A DNA stretch of 64,000 bases from Ensifer sp. IC3342 (GTDB lineage: Bacteria > Pseudomonadota > Alphaproteobacteria > Rhizobiales > Rhizobiaceae): positions 62,001-126,000 of the forward strand of contig NZ_JADYVE010000006.1 of assembly GCF_020193655.1 (NCBI RefSeq), read 5' to 3'. Under the pieces are notes generated by a model, which worked only from the letters and a program-made list of their open reading frames with translations, was not told the DNA's origin and ran no database searches. Shown in pieces: positions 1 through 9,263 of the stretch. Positions within the stretch are counted from its first letter, which is position 1. Every line of letters starts with the position of its first letter. Made by a program: the position numbers and the translations under genes.

Positions 1-180
1 TCGTGGCCGGACGAGCGGGTTTTGCGCGGCACGCTCGGGGATATCGCCGCCAGAGTCGCGCTCGAGCCGATCGAACGCACGGCGCTGATCTTCGTCGGCC
101 CTGGCCTCGAAGCTGCGGACTTCCGTGAGAGTTCGCTCTACGACCCCGCCTACCAGCGGCGTTTCCGCGGCCGCGATTAA
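1..180 (+). CDS. cobM: Precorrin-4 C11-methyltransferase, C-terminal fragment
   Basis: Only the last 59 codons are present, open from base 1 to a TAA at 178-180. The translation ends with the block TALIFVGPGL, then DFRESSLYDPAYQRRFRGRD. This resembles the C-terminus of CobM/CbiF, the SAM-dependent enzyme that methylates C11 of precorrin-4 in aerobic cobalamin synthesis. The family call rests on recognising this tail; other corrin methyltransferases have related ends. It converges on the antiporter operon with only 7 bases between the two stop codons and no visible terminator. Confidence 0.72.
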   Translation, partial: SWPDERVLRGTLGDIAARVALEPIERTALIFVGPGLEAADFRESSLYDPAYQRRFRGRD

Positions 181-187
181 TCCTCGA

Positions 188-559
188 TCAGTCGGTGCTT
201 TTTTCGCTATCCGGCTTGTGCTTGCGCGGGACCCCGTTCTGTTCTTCGAAGCGGTCGCGGTAGAGCGCCGCCTGGCCGAGCAGTGCCAGCGTCACCGGCG
301 TCGTCACGGTGACGAAGAAGACGATCAGCAGCTCGTGGAAGATCCAGCGGCTTTGCAGCACGGCAAAGCAGAGCATCGACGCAAGGCAGATCAGGATCGT
401 GCCGCCGCTCGTCGCAATTGTCGGGGCGTGCAGCCGTTCATAGAAATTCGAAAGGCGCAGTAGGCCGAGCGAACCGATCAGCGTCGTCGCCGCGCCGAAA
501 AGCAGCAGGCCGCAGACGGCGAAGGCGGCCCAGGTCGGCAGGTCGGTCAGATGGCTCAT
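188..559 (-). CDS. phaG: Mrp/Pha cation:proton antiporter subunit G
   Basis: A 123-residue membrane protein, last gene of the antiporter operon. Three hydrophobic segments are visible (about residues 10-32, 45-68 and 72-95). The stretch GSLGLLRLSNFYERLHAPT is characteristic of the MnhG/MrpG family. MrpG is a small structural subunit of the multi-subunit Na+(K+)/H+ antiporter in the inner membrane. The tail after residue 100 is charged and probably cytoplasmic. Its start codon overlaps the end of subunit F by 4 bases, which indicates translational coupling. Confidence 0.9.
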   Translation of the reverse strand: MSHLTDLPTWAAFAVCGLLLFGAATTLIGSLGLLRLSNFYERLHAPTIATSGGTILICLASMLCFAVLQSRWIFHELLIVFFVTVTTPVTLALLGQAALYRDRFEEQNGVPRKHKPDSEKSTD

Positions 560-837
560 TCAATCACCTCACCGCGCATCAGAAATTTCGCGAAGGCGAT
601 TGAAGCGACGAAGCCAATCACCGCTATGATCAGCGCGGTCTCGAAATAGATCGTGTTCGCACTTCGGATGCCGAAGGAGAGCAGCATCAGCATCGCGTTG
701 ATGTAGAGCGTGTCGAGCGCGAGGATCCTTTCCTGTGCGCGTGGCCCCCTGGCGATGCGGTAAAGCGCGCAGGCCATCGCCAGGCCGAGCATAACCTGGG
801 AAAGCAGGACAGACCAGGTGATCGCAAGCTCAGTCAT
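556..837 (-). CDS. phaF: Mrp/Pha cation:proton antiporter subunit F
   Basis: A 93-residue protein with three predicted membrane helices, matching the MnhF/MrpF family in length and pattern. The conserved motif RGPRAQERILALDTLYINA lies between helices 1 and 2. It overlaps subunit E by 8 bases upstream and subunit G by 4 downstream, so the three small subunits are probably translated together. Known role: part of the membrane complex exchanging monovalent cations for protons; in rhizobia these systems are called Pha and support pH and K+ adaptation. Confidence 0.9.
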   Translation of the reverse strand: MTELAITWSVLLSQVMLGLAMACALYRIARGPRAQERILALDTLYINAMLMLLSFGIRSANTIYFETALIIAVIGFVASIAFAKFLMRGEVIE

Positions 838-1318
838 GGAATATCTCCTTCAACGCCGCTTCGTAACGCTTGATCGTCGCGCGCCACACTTCCTCGTTCT
901 GCAAGTCAAGCACATGGAAAAGCAAGGTCTTCCGGCGACGGTCGTATTCGAGCCATGCCGTCCCCGGGGTCGCCGTCATGATGCAGGCCAAGAGCGCGAG
1001 AGCGTTCTCGTCTTCGAGATCGAGGTCGACGGTCAGAAAACCGGCAATTGCGGGGACACGGTCGGCACGCAGGATGATCGACGCAACGGCGATGTTCGAG
1101 CGGATGATGTCGGCGATCACCTCGAGAGCGAAGCGAGCTGCGCGCCCGATGCGGTGCAGATGCGATCTTGCCGGATGCAGCTTGAGCGTCACCCAGCCGA
1201 GCACCATGCCGAGAACGAGGCCGATGAGGATCGAGCCCGGCGCCAGCGACTGGTTCAAGAGCAACCACATCACCAGCAGCGTGAGCGACAACAGCGGATA
1301 GGGAAACCAGGTGCGCAT
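830..1318 (-). CDS. phaE: Mrp/Pha cation:proton antiporter subunit E
   Basis: 162 residues beginning MRTWFPYPLLSL. The reading frame extends further upstream, but this ATG is two bases after the stop codon of subunit D and fits the usual length of MnhE/MrpE. Two N-terminal helices (about residues 5-45) are followed by a soluble C-terminal half. The segment IIRSNIAVASIIL and the later block TATPGTAWLEYD are typical of the family. MrpE is required for full antiport activity in studied systems. It overlaps subunit F by 8 bases. Confidence 0.9.
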   Translation of the reverse strand: MRTWFPYPLLSLTLLVMWLLLNQSLAPGSILIGLVLGMVLGWVTLKLHPARSHLHRIGRAARFALEVIADIIRSNIAVASIILRADRVPAIAGFLTVDLDLEDENALALLACIMTATPGTAWLEYDRRRKTLLFHVLDLQNEEVWRATIKRYEAALKEIFHD

Positions 1319-1320
1319 GG

Positions 1321-2937
1321 CTATTGCCCTCCCGCCCTTGGCGCGGACAGAACACGCTCGCTCTGGAACAGCGGGTTGAGCAGATCGTCGGCGGTTGCCT
1401 GCATGTAGCGCATGGCGGGGCCGGCCTGAAGGCTCAGGAAAATGCAGGCGGCAAGCAGAACGACAACGGGCGTGATCTCGATGACGAAGACCCGCGGCAC
1501 AGTGCCTTCGATCGAGGCCCAGAAGGTGCGGATGCCGATGCGGTTCATCGCGATCATGGCGGCAAGTCCCGACAGGATGAGAAGCACGACATAGGCCCAA
1601 TCGGCGGCAGACATCGCGGCTGACAGATCGGCGCCCGGCATGTCGAAGAGGCCGCGCAGGATCGCGAACTTGGCGACGAAGCCCGACAAGGGCGGGAGGC
1701 CGGAAAGAAGCACGGCACAGAGGCAGAAGCAGAGGCCGAGAACGGCCATGGTCCCCGGTATCGCGACGCCGACTTCCTCCTCTTCTTCGTCCTCATCGAA
1801 GTCACCATAGGCTTCCATCGTCACCGCCAGAACGTCGGCGCCGGCGTCACGGCCGCGGTCGACGAGTTCGATGAGCAGGAAGAAGGCGGAGATCGTCAGT
1901 GTCGAGCTGACGAGATAGAAGAAGGCCCCGGCGAGCATCCCCGCATGGCCGAGGCCGATCGCTGCAAGCAGCGTTCCGGAGGAGACCAGAACCGAATAGC
2001 CAGCGAGCCTGCCCATCGCCTGTGAGGCGAGCACGCCGATCGCGCCGAAAGCAATCGTCAGCATGCCGCCGACAACGAGCCAATCCTGGCCGAAGCCAGC
2101 GGAGGCTCCGGCAGCCGCACCGAAGACGAGGAAGTGCAGGCGGACGATGACGTAGATGCCGACCTTGGTCAAAATGGCAAAGACTGCAGCGACCGGCGGC
2201 GTCGCGGCGGCATAGGCCGGCGGCAGCCAGAAGCTAAGCGGCCACATGCCGGCCTTGACGAGGAAGGCGATGCCGAGGATCGCGGCGCCGGTTTCGACGA
2301 ACTGGCGGTTATCGGGCGCAAGTGTTGCAAGCTTCGCGGCGAGCTCGGCCATGTTGAGCGTGCCAGTGACACCGTAGATCAGGCTGACGCCGATGAGGAA
2401 CAGCGACGAGGCGGCAAGATTGATCGCGATATAGTGCAGGCCGGCCTTGACGCGCATCGGTCCGGAGCCGTGCAGCAGCAGGCCATAGGACGCTGCCAGC
2501 ATCATTTCGAAAAAGACGAAAAGATTGAAGATGTCGCCCGTCAGGAAGGCGCCGTTGAGCCCGGCGATGAGAAGCTGGAACAGCGAATGGAAATGGTGGC
2601 CGGCCGTGTGCCAGCGCGCCATGGAATAGACCTGGGCGGCAAGCGCCAGACCTGCCGTCAGGCAGAGCATCAGCGCGGACAACCGATCGAGCACGAGAAC
2701 GATGCCGAAGGGCGCCGGCCAGTTGCCAAGCGGATAAATGCCTGTCCCCTGCGGGCTGCCAGCATTCGCGGCAATGCGCATGAGAATCATGGCGACGATG
2801 AAGACGATGAGTGTCGAGCCGAAGCCGAACAGTCCCTTCAGCATCCTATTGCGTTCGTCGATCGGGATCAGCGCCGCACCGACGGCGAGCGGAAGCAGGA
2901 CCGGCAGAATCAGAAGGTGCTGCAGCCAATCAGTCAT
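1321..2937 (-). CDS. phaD: Mrp/Pha cation:proton antiporter subunit D (NuoN/NuoM-like)
   Basis: 538 residues with about 14 hydrophobic segments, a member of the proton-translocating NADH-quinone oxidoreductase chain M/N superfamily (MnhD/MrpD). Typical signatures are FVFFEMMLAASYGLLLHG and the lysine-containing helix LVKAGMWPLSFWLPPAYA, where the buried Lys is thought to carry protons. A run of acidic residues (FDEDEEEEEVG, around 395) sits in a loop; this acidic insert is worth noting. The gene overlaps subunit C by 8 bases at its start and abuts subunit E, within one minus-strand operon. Confidence 0.93.
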   Translation of the reverse strand: MTDWLQHLLILPVLLPLAVGAALIPIDERNRMLKGLFGFGSTLIVFIVAMILMRIAANAGSPQGTGIYPLGNWPAPFGIVLVLDRLSALMLCLTAGLALAAQVYSMARWHTAGHHFHSLFQLLIAGLNGAFLTGDIFNLFVFFEMMLAASYGLLLHGSGPMRVKAGLHYIAINLAASSLFLIGVSLIYGVTGTLNMAELAAKLATLAPDNRQFVETGAAILGIAFLVKAGMWPLSFWLPPAYAAATPPVAAVFAILTKVGIYVIVRLHFLVFGAAAGASAGFGQDWLVVGGMLTIAFGAIGVLASQAMGRLAGYSVLVSSGTLLAAIGLGHAGMLAGAFFYLVSSTLTISAFFLLIELVDRGRDAGADVLAVTMEAYGDFDEDEEEEEVGVAIPGTMAVLGLCFCLCAVLLSGLPPLSGFVAKFAILRGLFDMPGADLSAAMSAADWAYVVLLILSGLAAMIAMNRIGIRTFWASIEGTVPRVFVIEITPVVVLLAACIFLSLQAGPAMRYMQATADDLLNPLFQSERVLSAPRAGGQ

Positions 2938-3277
2938 GGCGCTGCTCCCTTCCGTCGACGTGATCGGTTCCGGTGAAGCCGCGCGAGGCGAGCAGCACGA
3001 CGAGGAAGAGTGCCGTCATCGCAAAGCCGATGACGATCGCCGTCAGCACCAGCGCCTGCGGGACGGGATCCGTATAGCTGGCAAGGTCGCCGGCGCCTGC
3101 CGGATCGAGCACCGGTGGCGCGTTCACACGCAACCTCCCCATGCCGAAGATGAAGAGATTGACGGCATAGGAGAGCAGCGAGAGACCGATGATGACCTGG
3201 TAGGTCCGGGGCCTCAGCAACAGATAAACGCCTGACGCGGTCAGGGCACCGATCCCCGCGGAGAGAATGAGTTCCAT
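2930..3277 (-). CDS. phaC: Mrp/Pha cation:proton antiporter subunit C (NuoK-like)
   Basis: 115 residues, three helices, NuoK-like (MnhC/MrpC). The start MELILSAGIGALTASGVYL is chosen because its ATG overlaps the TAA of phaAB by one base, and because the longer open frame upstream lies wholly inside phaAB. Motifs RTYQVIIGLSLLSYAVNL and DPVPQALVLTAIVIGFA match the family; the PQALVLTAIVI helix is the conserved core. It overlaps phaD by 8 bases. Confidence 0.92.
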   Translation of the reverse strand: MELILSAGIGALTASGVYLLLRPRTYQVIIGLSLLSYAVNLFIFGMGRLRVNAPPVLDPAGAGDLASYTDPVPQALVLTAIVIGFAMTALFLVVLLASRGFTGTDHVDGREQRHD

Positions 3278-6186
3278 TACCGAACTCCCTCTTTCTCGGC
3301 TCGCGCTGCGCGCATGTGGGCGCGCGGCGCGCGGACAGACTGGTGGGCGAGCGCAATGAGCATCAGCACAGTCGCACCGAGAACCAGCGAAAAGACGCCG
3401 AGATCGAAGAGGATGGCGCTCGCCAGCGGAAATTTGCCGACGATCGGCAGGGTCGCATACTGCGCATGCGATGTGAGGAACGGATAGCCGAAGAGCCACG
3501 ATCCGGCACCGGTTGCCGCCGCGACCAGAAGGCCGAAGCTCATCCAGCGCAGCGGGTGGATGCGCAACCGCTCCTCGACCCAGCGGGTGCCGCCCGACAT
3601 GTATTGCAGGATGAATCCGATCGACATGGCGATACCGGCGGCAAACCCGCCGCCCGGCAGATCATGTCCGCGCAGGAAGAGATAGGCGGCGAGCAGCCCG
3701 GTAATGGGGAACATCCAGCGCATGATGACGGAGGGCACGAAGAGATACTCGGCGACACTGTCACCGGCTGCTCGATCCGGGTGATCGTCGTCGAAGGCGT
3801 TCTGCACCCGCTGTTGTTCCGGGGTCTCCAGACTGTCGGCCTGCGGACGGAAGCGCAAGAGAAGCGCAAAGACCGTCAAGGCGACGATGCAGAGCACGGC
3901 GATCTCGCCGAGCGTGTCGAAGCCGCGGAAATCGACGAGGATAACGTTGACGACGTTGGTGCCGCCGCCCTCCGTGTAAGCCCGCTCAAGAAAATAGCTG
4001 GCGATGGTCTCGGGCAGCGGCCGTGTCATGATTGTGTAGGCAATGAGCATCATCCCGCCACCGGCCAGGATCGCGAGAATGAAGTCGCGCAGGCGCCTGA
4101 GGCGGATGCGGAATGGAAGATCCTCGGAATCCTCGGGCTGCTCGATGCGCTTCGGCAGCCATCGCAATCCAAGCAGAATGAGCACGGTCGTGACGATCTC
4201 GACGAGAAGCTGGGTTATTGCGAGGTCGGGTGCGGAAAGCCAGACGAAGGTGATGCACGTGACGAGACCCGCGCCGCCAAGCAGCACGAGCGATGCGAGC
4301 CGATGAAACTTCGCCTGGTAGGCCGAACCGACGGCACAGGCGATGCCGATCACCCAGAGCAGGGCGAAGGCCGGATCGATGCCGCGTATGATGAGGGGCG
4401 GTAGTTTGAAACCGCCGAGCAAGAGCGGCAATGCTCCGGCCGCGAGCGCGAGGAGAACGACGAAGCACATCTGCGGCTGCAGGCGGCGCGTGCCGAGCCT
4501 CTGCTCCAGCGAGCGGGCCCACTTCCATGAAAGCGTTACCAGCACGCGTTCGAAGATGCGCTGGCCCTGGAGCAGGCGGAAGACCGGCGGCCCTTCGATG
4601 CTGGTCGCAAGGTAGGAGCGCATCAGGAAATAGAGGCCGACGCCGCCCGACAGCGCCACGAAGCTCATGATCAACGGGATGTTCCAGCCGTGCCAGACGG
4701 CAAGGCTATACTGCGGTGTGCGATCGCCGAGGATCGAAACGACCGCCGTATGCAGGAACGGACCGATCGTCTGCGCGGGAATAATGCCGACGACGAGGCA
4801 GGCAAGCACGAGGAATTCCACTGGCGCCCGCATCCAGCGTGGTGGCTCGTGGGGTTTCGTGGGCAGGTCCTTCGGCATGGAGCCATAGAAGACGCCGTGA
4901 ATGAAGCGCAGCGAATAGGTGACGGCAAACATGCTCGCGATCGTCGCGACATAGGGCGTCATCGTGTCGAGTGCGTTCGCGAGGTGCGTCTCAATCGCCT
5001 CGGCGAAGAACATCTCCTTGGAAAGGAAACCATTGAGCAGCGGCACGCCGGCCATGGCCGCGCTTGCCACCATGGCAAGCGTGGCGGTGATCGGCATGTA
5101 GTGGAAGAGACCGCTCAGCCTTCGCATGTCGCGGGTGCCGGTTTCGTGGTCGATGATGCCCGCCGCCATAAACAGCGAGGCCTTGAAGGTGGCGTGATTG
5201 ACGATATGGAAGACCGCAGCGACAGCCGCCAGCGGGCTGCCCAGGCTCAAGAGCACGGTGATGAGCCCGAGATGACTGATCGTCGAATAGGCGAGGAGCC
5301 CCTTCAGATCCTGCTGGAAGATCGCGAAATAGGCGCCGAGCAAGAGGGTTGTGAGCCCAGCGAGGCCGACGATCCAGAACCAGGCCTCGGTGCCGGCCAT
5401 CACCGGCCAGAGCCGTGCGAGCAGGAAGACGCCGGCCTTCACCATCGTCGCCGAATGCAAATAGGCCGAGACAGGGGTTGGCGCAGCCATCGCGTGCGGC
5501 AGCCAGAAATGAAAGGGGAACTGCGCGCTCTTCGTGAGGGCGCCGAGCAGCAGAAGGATAAGGACGGTCAAGTAGAGCGGGTGGTTGCGGATCGCGTCGC
5601 CGGAGGCGAGCACGGCATCGAGATCGTAGCTCCCGACGATCCGGCCCATGATCAACAATCCGACCATCATGCAAAGCCCGCCCATGCCGGTCATTGTCAA
5701 CGCTATGCGCGCGCCGTCGCGGGCGTGCGCATTGTGATGCCAGTAGCCGATCAGCAGGAAGGAGACGATGCTCGTCAGCTCCCAGAAGACCGCAAGCAGG
5801 ATGAGGTTGCCGGACAGCACGACGCCGAGCATCGATGCCATGAAGGCAAGGAACAGCGCGAAGAAGCGCGGGACCGGGTCCTCGGCAGCCATGTAGTAGC
5901 GGGCGTAAAGGACGATGAGAACGCCGATCGCGGTGATCAGCGCCGAAAACAGCCAGGCGAAGCCGTCCATCCGCAGCGTGAAGTTGAGCCCGAGTTCGGG
6001 GATCCAGTCGAGCTGATAATGCAACACGCCGCCGGAAGCGACGAAGGGATAGAGACCCGCGGTCACCAGGAAGCAGACAAGGGCGATCGCACCTGCGAAC
6101 CAGGCAGTGGCACCGCGTTGATCGGACGGAAAGAAGATTACGATGAGGCTTCCCGCGAAAGGAGCGAGAATGAAAACAGGCAGCAA
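3277..6186 (-). CDS. phaAB: Mrp/Pha antiporter fused subunits A and B
   Basis: First gene of the operon, about 969 residues. Order: NuoL-like MrpA domain (first two thirds, with FHFWLPHAMAAPTPVSAYLH and HIVNHATFKASLFM, the latter with the conserved Lys); a domain with APDLAITQLLVEIVTTVLI typical of the MrpA C-terminal extension (MbhD/DUF4040-like); and a C-terminal MnhB domain (LFLRGHDLPGGGFAAG). The A-B fusion is the usual alphaproteobacterial arrangement. The frame is open to 6354, but homology begins at LLPVFILAPFAGS, so a TTG at 6184-6186 behind GCGGGG is the most likely start; an ATG at 6300 is possible but has no clear ribosome site. Confidence 0.9.
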   Translation of the reverse strand: MLPVFILAPFAGSLIVIFFPSDQRGATAWFAGAIALVCFLVTAGLYPFVASGGVLHYQLDWIPELGLNFTLRMDGFAWLFSALITAIGVLIVLYARYYMAAEDPVPRFFALFLAFMASMLGVVLSGNLILLAVFWELTSIVSFLLIGYWHHNAHARDGARIALTMTGMGGLCMMVGLLIMGRIVGSYDLDAVLASGDAIRNHPLYLTVLILLLLGALTKSAQFPFHFWLPHAMAAPTPVSAYLHSATMVKAGVFLLARLWPVMAGTEAWFWIVGLAGLTTLLLGAYFAIFQQDLKGLLAYSTISHLGLITVLLSLGSPLAAVAAVFHIVNHATFKASLFMAAGIIDHETGTRDMRRLSGLFHYMPITATLAMVASAAMAGVPLLNGFLSKEMFFAEAIETHLANALDTMTPYVATIASMFAVTYSLRFIHGVFYGSMPKDLPTKPHEPPRWMRAPVEFLVLACLVVGIIPAQTIGPFLHTAVVSILGDRTPQYSLAVWHGWNIPLIMSFVALSGGVGLYFLMRSYLATSIEGPPVFRLLQGQRIFERVLVTLSWKWARSLEQRLGTRRLQPQMCFVVLLALAAGALPLLLGGFKLPPLIIRGIDPAFALLWVIGIACAVGSAYQAKFHRLASLVLLGGAGLVTCITFVWLSAPDLAITQLLVEIVTTVLILLGLRWLPKRIEQPEDSEDLPFRIRLRRLRDFILAILAGGGMMLIAYTIMTRPLPETIASYFLERAYTEGGGTNVVNVILVDFRGFDTLGEIAVLCIVALTVFALLLRFRPQADSLETPEQQRVQNAFDDDHPDRAAGDSVAEYLFVPSVIMRWMFPITGLLAAYLFLRGHDLPGGGFAAGIAMSIGFILQYMSGGTRWVEERLRIHPLRWMSFGLLVAAATGAGSWLFGYPFLTSHAQYATLPIVGKFPLASAILFDLGVFSLVLGATVLMLIALAHQSVRAPRAHMRAARAEKEGVR

Positions 6187-6401
6187 TTTCCCCGCGTATT
6201 CTATCGTTCCGTTCCCCTCATTGGGTATGTTGGAGAGTGCGACCTGGGTCCCGGCAGGAGTGTCGCTCGAAGCGACCACCGCAAACGATGCCCGGATCAT
6301 CCGCGAAGCGGCAAAGGCATGTGTTTTTATGACTTTTTTCCGGCCGACTGCCAAGCCTTACGGGAAGAAAAACGCGCCGGTCCGGTGACGTTTCCGCGTG
6401 C

Positions 6402-9041
6402 CTACGCGGCCTGCCAACGGCGTTCGAAAACGAAGGTCGCGAGATCGTTGGCATTCATCGGCCGGGCGAAGGCATAACCCTGCAACCCGTGGCAGCCCAA
6501 CTCCTTGAGGATGCGGGCATGCTCCAGAGTCTCGACGCCCTCGGCGATCACCTCAATGCCGAGCGAGGTGCCGATGTCGATGATCGATTCCACAAGCCGT
6601 CGCTGGGCCGGCGAGGTCAGGATCGGCAGGATGAGCTGCCGATCGATCTTCAGCCGGCGCGGCGTCAGTTTGGTAAGGCTGAGAATGGACGCGTAGCCGG
6701 TTCCGAAGTCGTCGATCTCGACCTCGATTCCCAGTTCCTTGATGCGCTCGATGTTCGAAAGCACCGTCACGTCGTTCTCGTCGAAGGAGATCGATTCGAG
6801 CAGTTCGAAGGAAAGTCGCCCTTCCGGTATCCGCATCTGCTTCAGGCGCTCGATCAGTCCGTCGTCGCGCAGCCGCGGATAGGAGAGGTTGACCGAGACC
6901 TTCGGGATCCGGATGCCGTTTGCTTCCCACCGCCAGATCTGGAACAGCGCCTGTTCGAGGATCTTCTGGTCGATCGATGCGACGACGTTGATGTCTTCCG
7001 CCGTCTTGAGGAAGGCGTGCGGGCTGAGCAGCCCCTTCGTCGGGTGATCCCACCGCACCAGCGCTTCGACGCCAATGACGTCGAGGGAGGTCGGGCAGAA
7101 TTGCGGTTGGAAATAGGCGATGAATTCATTCCGCTCGAGACCGCGAAGAATTTCGTCAGCGGTCTGCTTCGTCTGGAACACCGCCGTCTTCAACGCTCCG
7201 GTGAAGGTTTCGTGCCTGTTGCGGCCGCGGCGCTTGGCCTCATAAAGCGCGATGTCGGCGTTCACGAGAATCTGCGAAAGCTCGTCTCCTGCCGTGGACT
7301 GGGCGGCAATGCCGATGCTGACGCCGATGCGGCATTCCTGATCCTTGTAGCGGATCGGCACGCTCATCGCTTCGATGATACGTGATGCAAGCGCGGCGTC
7401 CTCGTCCCGGCCGTGGCTCTGTCGGATGATCACGAATTCGTCGCCGCCGATGCGGGCGACGAAGTCACCCTCGCGCGCATTCTGCCGCAAGAGTTCGGCC
7501 GCATGCCTCAGGATTTCGTCGCCGGCAGCATGGCCGAGCGTATCGTTGATCTGCTTGAAGCGATCGAGATCCATGTGAAAGATGCTGAGCTTCGCTTGAT
7601 CGTCGAAATGCCGGCTGCGGTCGGCGAGGATCTGGTCGAGGAATCGGCGGTTCGGCAGGCCGGTGAGCGGGTCGTGCAGCGCGTTGAATTCCATGCGATG
7701 GCGCGCGGCTTCCAGTTCGGTGCTATGGGCCTCGGCAAGCCGCTTGGCCTCGGAAAGCGTGGCTCTCGTCTCGAAATCCGCCGTCACGTCCCAATTGACG
7801 CCGACGATCTTCCTGCGGCCGCCTGCGCCGGCGTAGGTGGAGCCAATCGCTCGGATATGACGCACCTTGCCACCGGCGAGGCAGATGCGGAACTCGGAAT
7901 TGTAGCCGCCGCCGCTCGCAAGCGCCTCGGCAAACTCCTCCTCTGCACGTGCAAGGTCGTCCGGGTGCAGCGTATCCCTCCAATCGTCGTAAATTTCGCG
8001 CATCGATTTCCCGATGCCGTAGAGCTCCTTCATCCGGCTATCCCACAGCAACTTGCCGCTCTCGATATCCAGTTCCCAGATGCCGATCTCGGAGGTGTCG
8101 AGCGCAATCTTTAGCCGATGTGAGAGTTCCTGAAGCTGATCCTTGCTTTGCTTCAGGGCGCGAATGTTCCTCTGGCGCTCGGTCATGAGCCGGCCGGTGA
8201 AGAGCATGGGGACGACGATCATCAATCCGCCGATTACGATCAAGACACGGATCTGCCAGGCGTTGTCCGGCGTCGCTGGCCAGCCGCCCTTGGGGATTGC
8301 GGCAATGCTCCATGAGCCACCGGGGAGGGATACGCTCATCTCGACCGGGTTCTGGCTGAAGATCGCGGGGTTGCCGAAGAAGACCGCTCCCTCGCGTCCA
8401 AGGCCATCGCGACCCGCTATCGCGATGTCGATGCCGAGTGTCGGCGAGACGAGGCCGCTGTCGCGATAAAGGCGGTCGACATCGATCACCGCCGAAACGA
8501 CGCCCCAGAAGTGATTGCTGCCGCCGCCAAAATTAGTCCACACCGGAAATCGGGCGATCAGACCCTTGCCGCCTTGAACGAGGTCGACCGGACCGGCCAA
8601 CACCATCTTGCCGGTCTCCCTGACGCGCATCACCGCGGCGCGCTGATTTTCCTTCTTGCGGTGGTCGAGGCCGATCACCCTCTCGTTCCCGGCGATCGGA
8701 TAGACCATCGACACGACCAGATCTGGAGCGGCCGCAACGTGGCGAAGCTGCGAACGTTCGGTGAAGATGCTGCGGGCAAGCTCACCGAAGCGCTCTTGCC
8801 GCATGTCGGGTTCGGTGGCGATCGTGCCGATTAGGCCGCGAACAAGCTGAATGTTGCCGTTAATGCTGGATTCGATCCTCGCGCGTATCGGATTGAGCTC
8901 GTCCGCGACCTCGGAACGCATGCGTGCTTCCGACACGACCTGGTTCTGGTTGTCGGCAAGAATTCCGGCGACGATCACCACGAAGGTCGCGATGATTGCT
9001 GGAAGGTAGTTGGGGGTGAGAAATCGCGATAGTCGGGACAT
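6402..9041 (-). CDS. CHASE-PAS-GGDEF-EAL bifunctional c-di-GMP signalling protein
   Basis: About 879 residues from the ATG at 9039-9041 (the frame is open to a TTG at 9137). Order: TM helix 12-29, periplasmic CHASE-like sensor about 30-260, TM helix about 265-285, PAS about 308-423, GGDEF domain 448-608, EAL domain 628-873. The GGDEF motif (532-536) is intact and preceded by an intact inhibitory site R523-x-x-D526 at the correct 5-residue spacing. EAL is at 659-661, DDFGTGYAS follows at 777, and EGVE is present, so both cyclase and phosphodiesterase look competent. It probably senses an external small ligand and adjusts c-di-GMP. It stands alone, 216 bases after the antiporter operon start. 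Confidence 0.9.
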   Translation of the reverse strand: MSRLSRFLTPNYLPAIIATFVVIVAGILADNQNQVVSEARMRSEVADELNPIRARIESSINGNIQLVRGLIGTIATEPDMRQERFGELARSIFTERSQLRHVAAAPDLVVSMVYPIAGNERVIGLDHRKKENQRAAVMRVRETGKMVLAGPVDLVQGGKGLIARFPVWTNFGGGSNHFWGVVSAVIDVDRLYRDSGLVSPTLGIDIAIAGRDGLGREGAVFFGNPAIFSQNPVEMSVSLPGGSWSIAAIPKGGWPATPDNAWQIRVLIVIGGLMIVVPMLFTGRLMTERQRNIRALKQSKDQLQELSHRLKIALDTSEIGIWELDIESGKLLWDSRMKELYGIGKSMREIYDDWRDTLHPDDLARAEEEFAEALASGGGYNSEFRICLAGGKVRHIRAIGSTYAGAGGRRKIVGVNWDVTADFETRATLSEAKRLAEAHSTELEAARHRMEFNALHDPLTGLPNRRFLDQILADRSRHFDDQAKLSIFHMDLDRFKQINDTLGHAAGDEILRHAAELLRQNAREGDFVARIGGDEFVIIRQSHGRDEDAALASRIIEAMSVPIRYKDQECRIGVSIGIAAQSTAGDELSQILVNADIALYEAKRRGRNRHETFTGALKTAVFQTKQTADEILRGLERNEFIAYFQPQFCPTSLDVIGVEALVRWDHPTKGLLSPHAFLKTAEDINVVASIDQKILEQALFQIWRWEANGIRIPKVSVNLSYPRLRDDGLIERLKQMRIPEGRLSFELLESISFDENDVTVLSNIERIKELGIEVEIDDFGTGYASILSLTKLTPRRLKIDRQLILPILTSPAQRRLVESIIDIGTSLGIEVIAEGVETLEHARILKELGCHGLQGYAFARPMNANDLATFVFERRWQAA

Positions 9042-9182
9042 TCCAAGCTTGATACGGTTCTTATCCGGCACGAGGGCACCCCTGAGAGCGCGGATGGCGG
9101 GGCCACGGCCCGGATAATTCCAGACTCTTCTTAACAATTCTTCATTCGGACTTGCTGAAATAGGCCCGGCTGCGAGATCTGC

Positions 9183-9258
9183 TCTACTGCACGTTTGCGA
9201 TTTGTGGGTAAAACATGCAGCAAATCAACGTGCTGCAGCGTCCTTTGCGCCTTCGGTA
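9183..9258. repeat. Degenerate RIME-like palindromic repeat
   Basis: The stretch contains CTGCACGTTTG, then AAAACATGCAGCA, then TGCTGCAGCGTCCTTTG, in the same order as the better copies at 40284 and 59956. The first palindrome (CTGCAxGTTT against AAAACATGCAG) has decayed. It sits between the GGDEF/EAL gene start and the DNA ligase stop. Confidence 0.55.
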
Positions 9259-9263
9259 GGCCG

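Noticed and set aside
4690..6477. 595-residue open frame opposite phaAB
   Set aside because: It is a mirror of the membrane protein's codons, full of His/Arg/Glu runs typical of antisense frames in GC-rich DNA.
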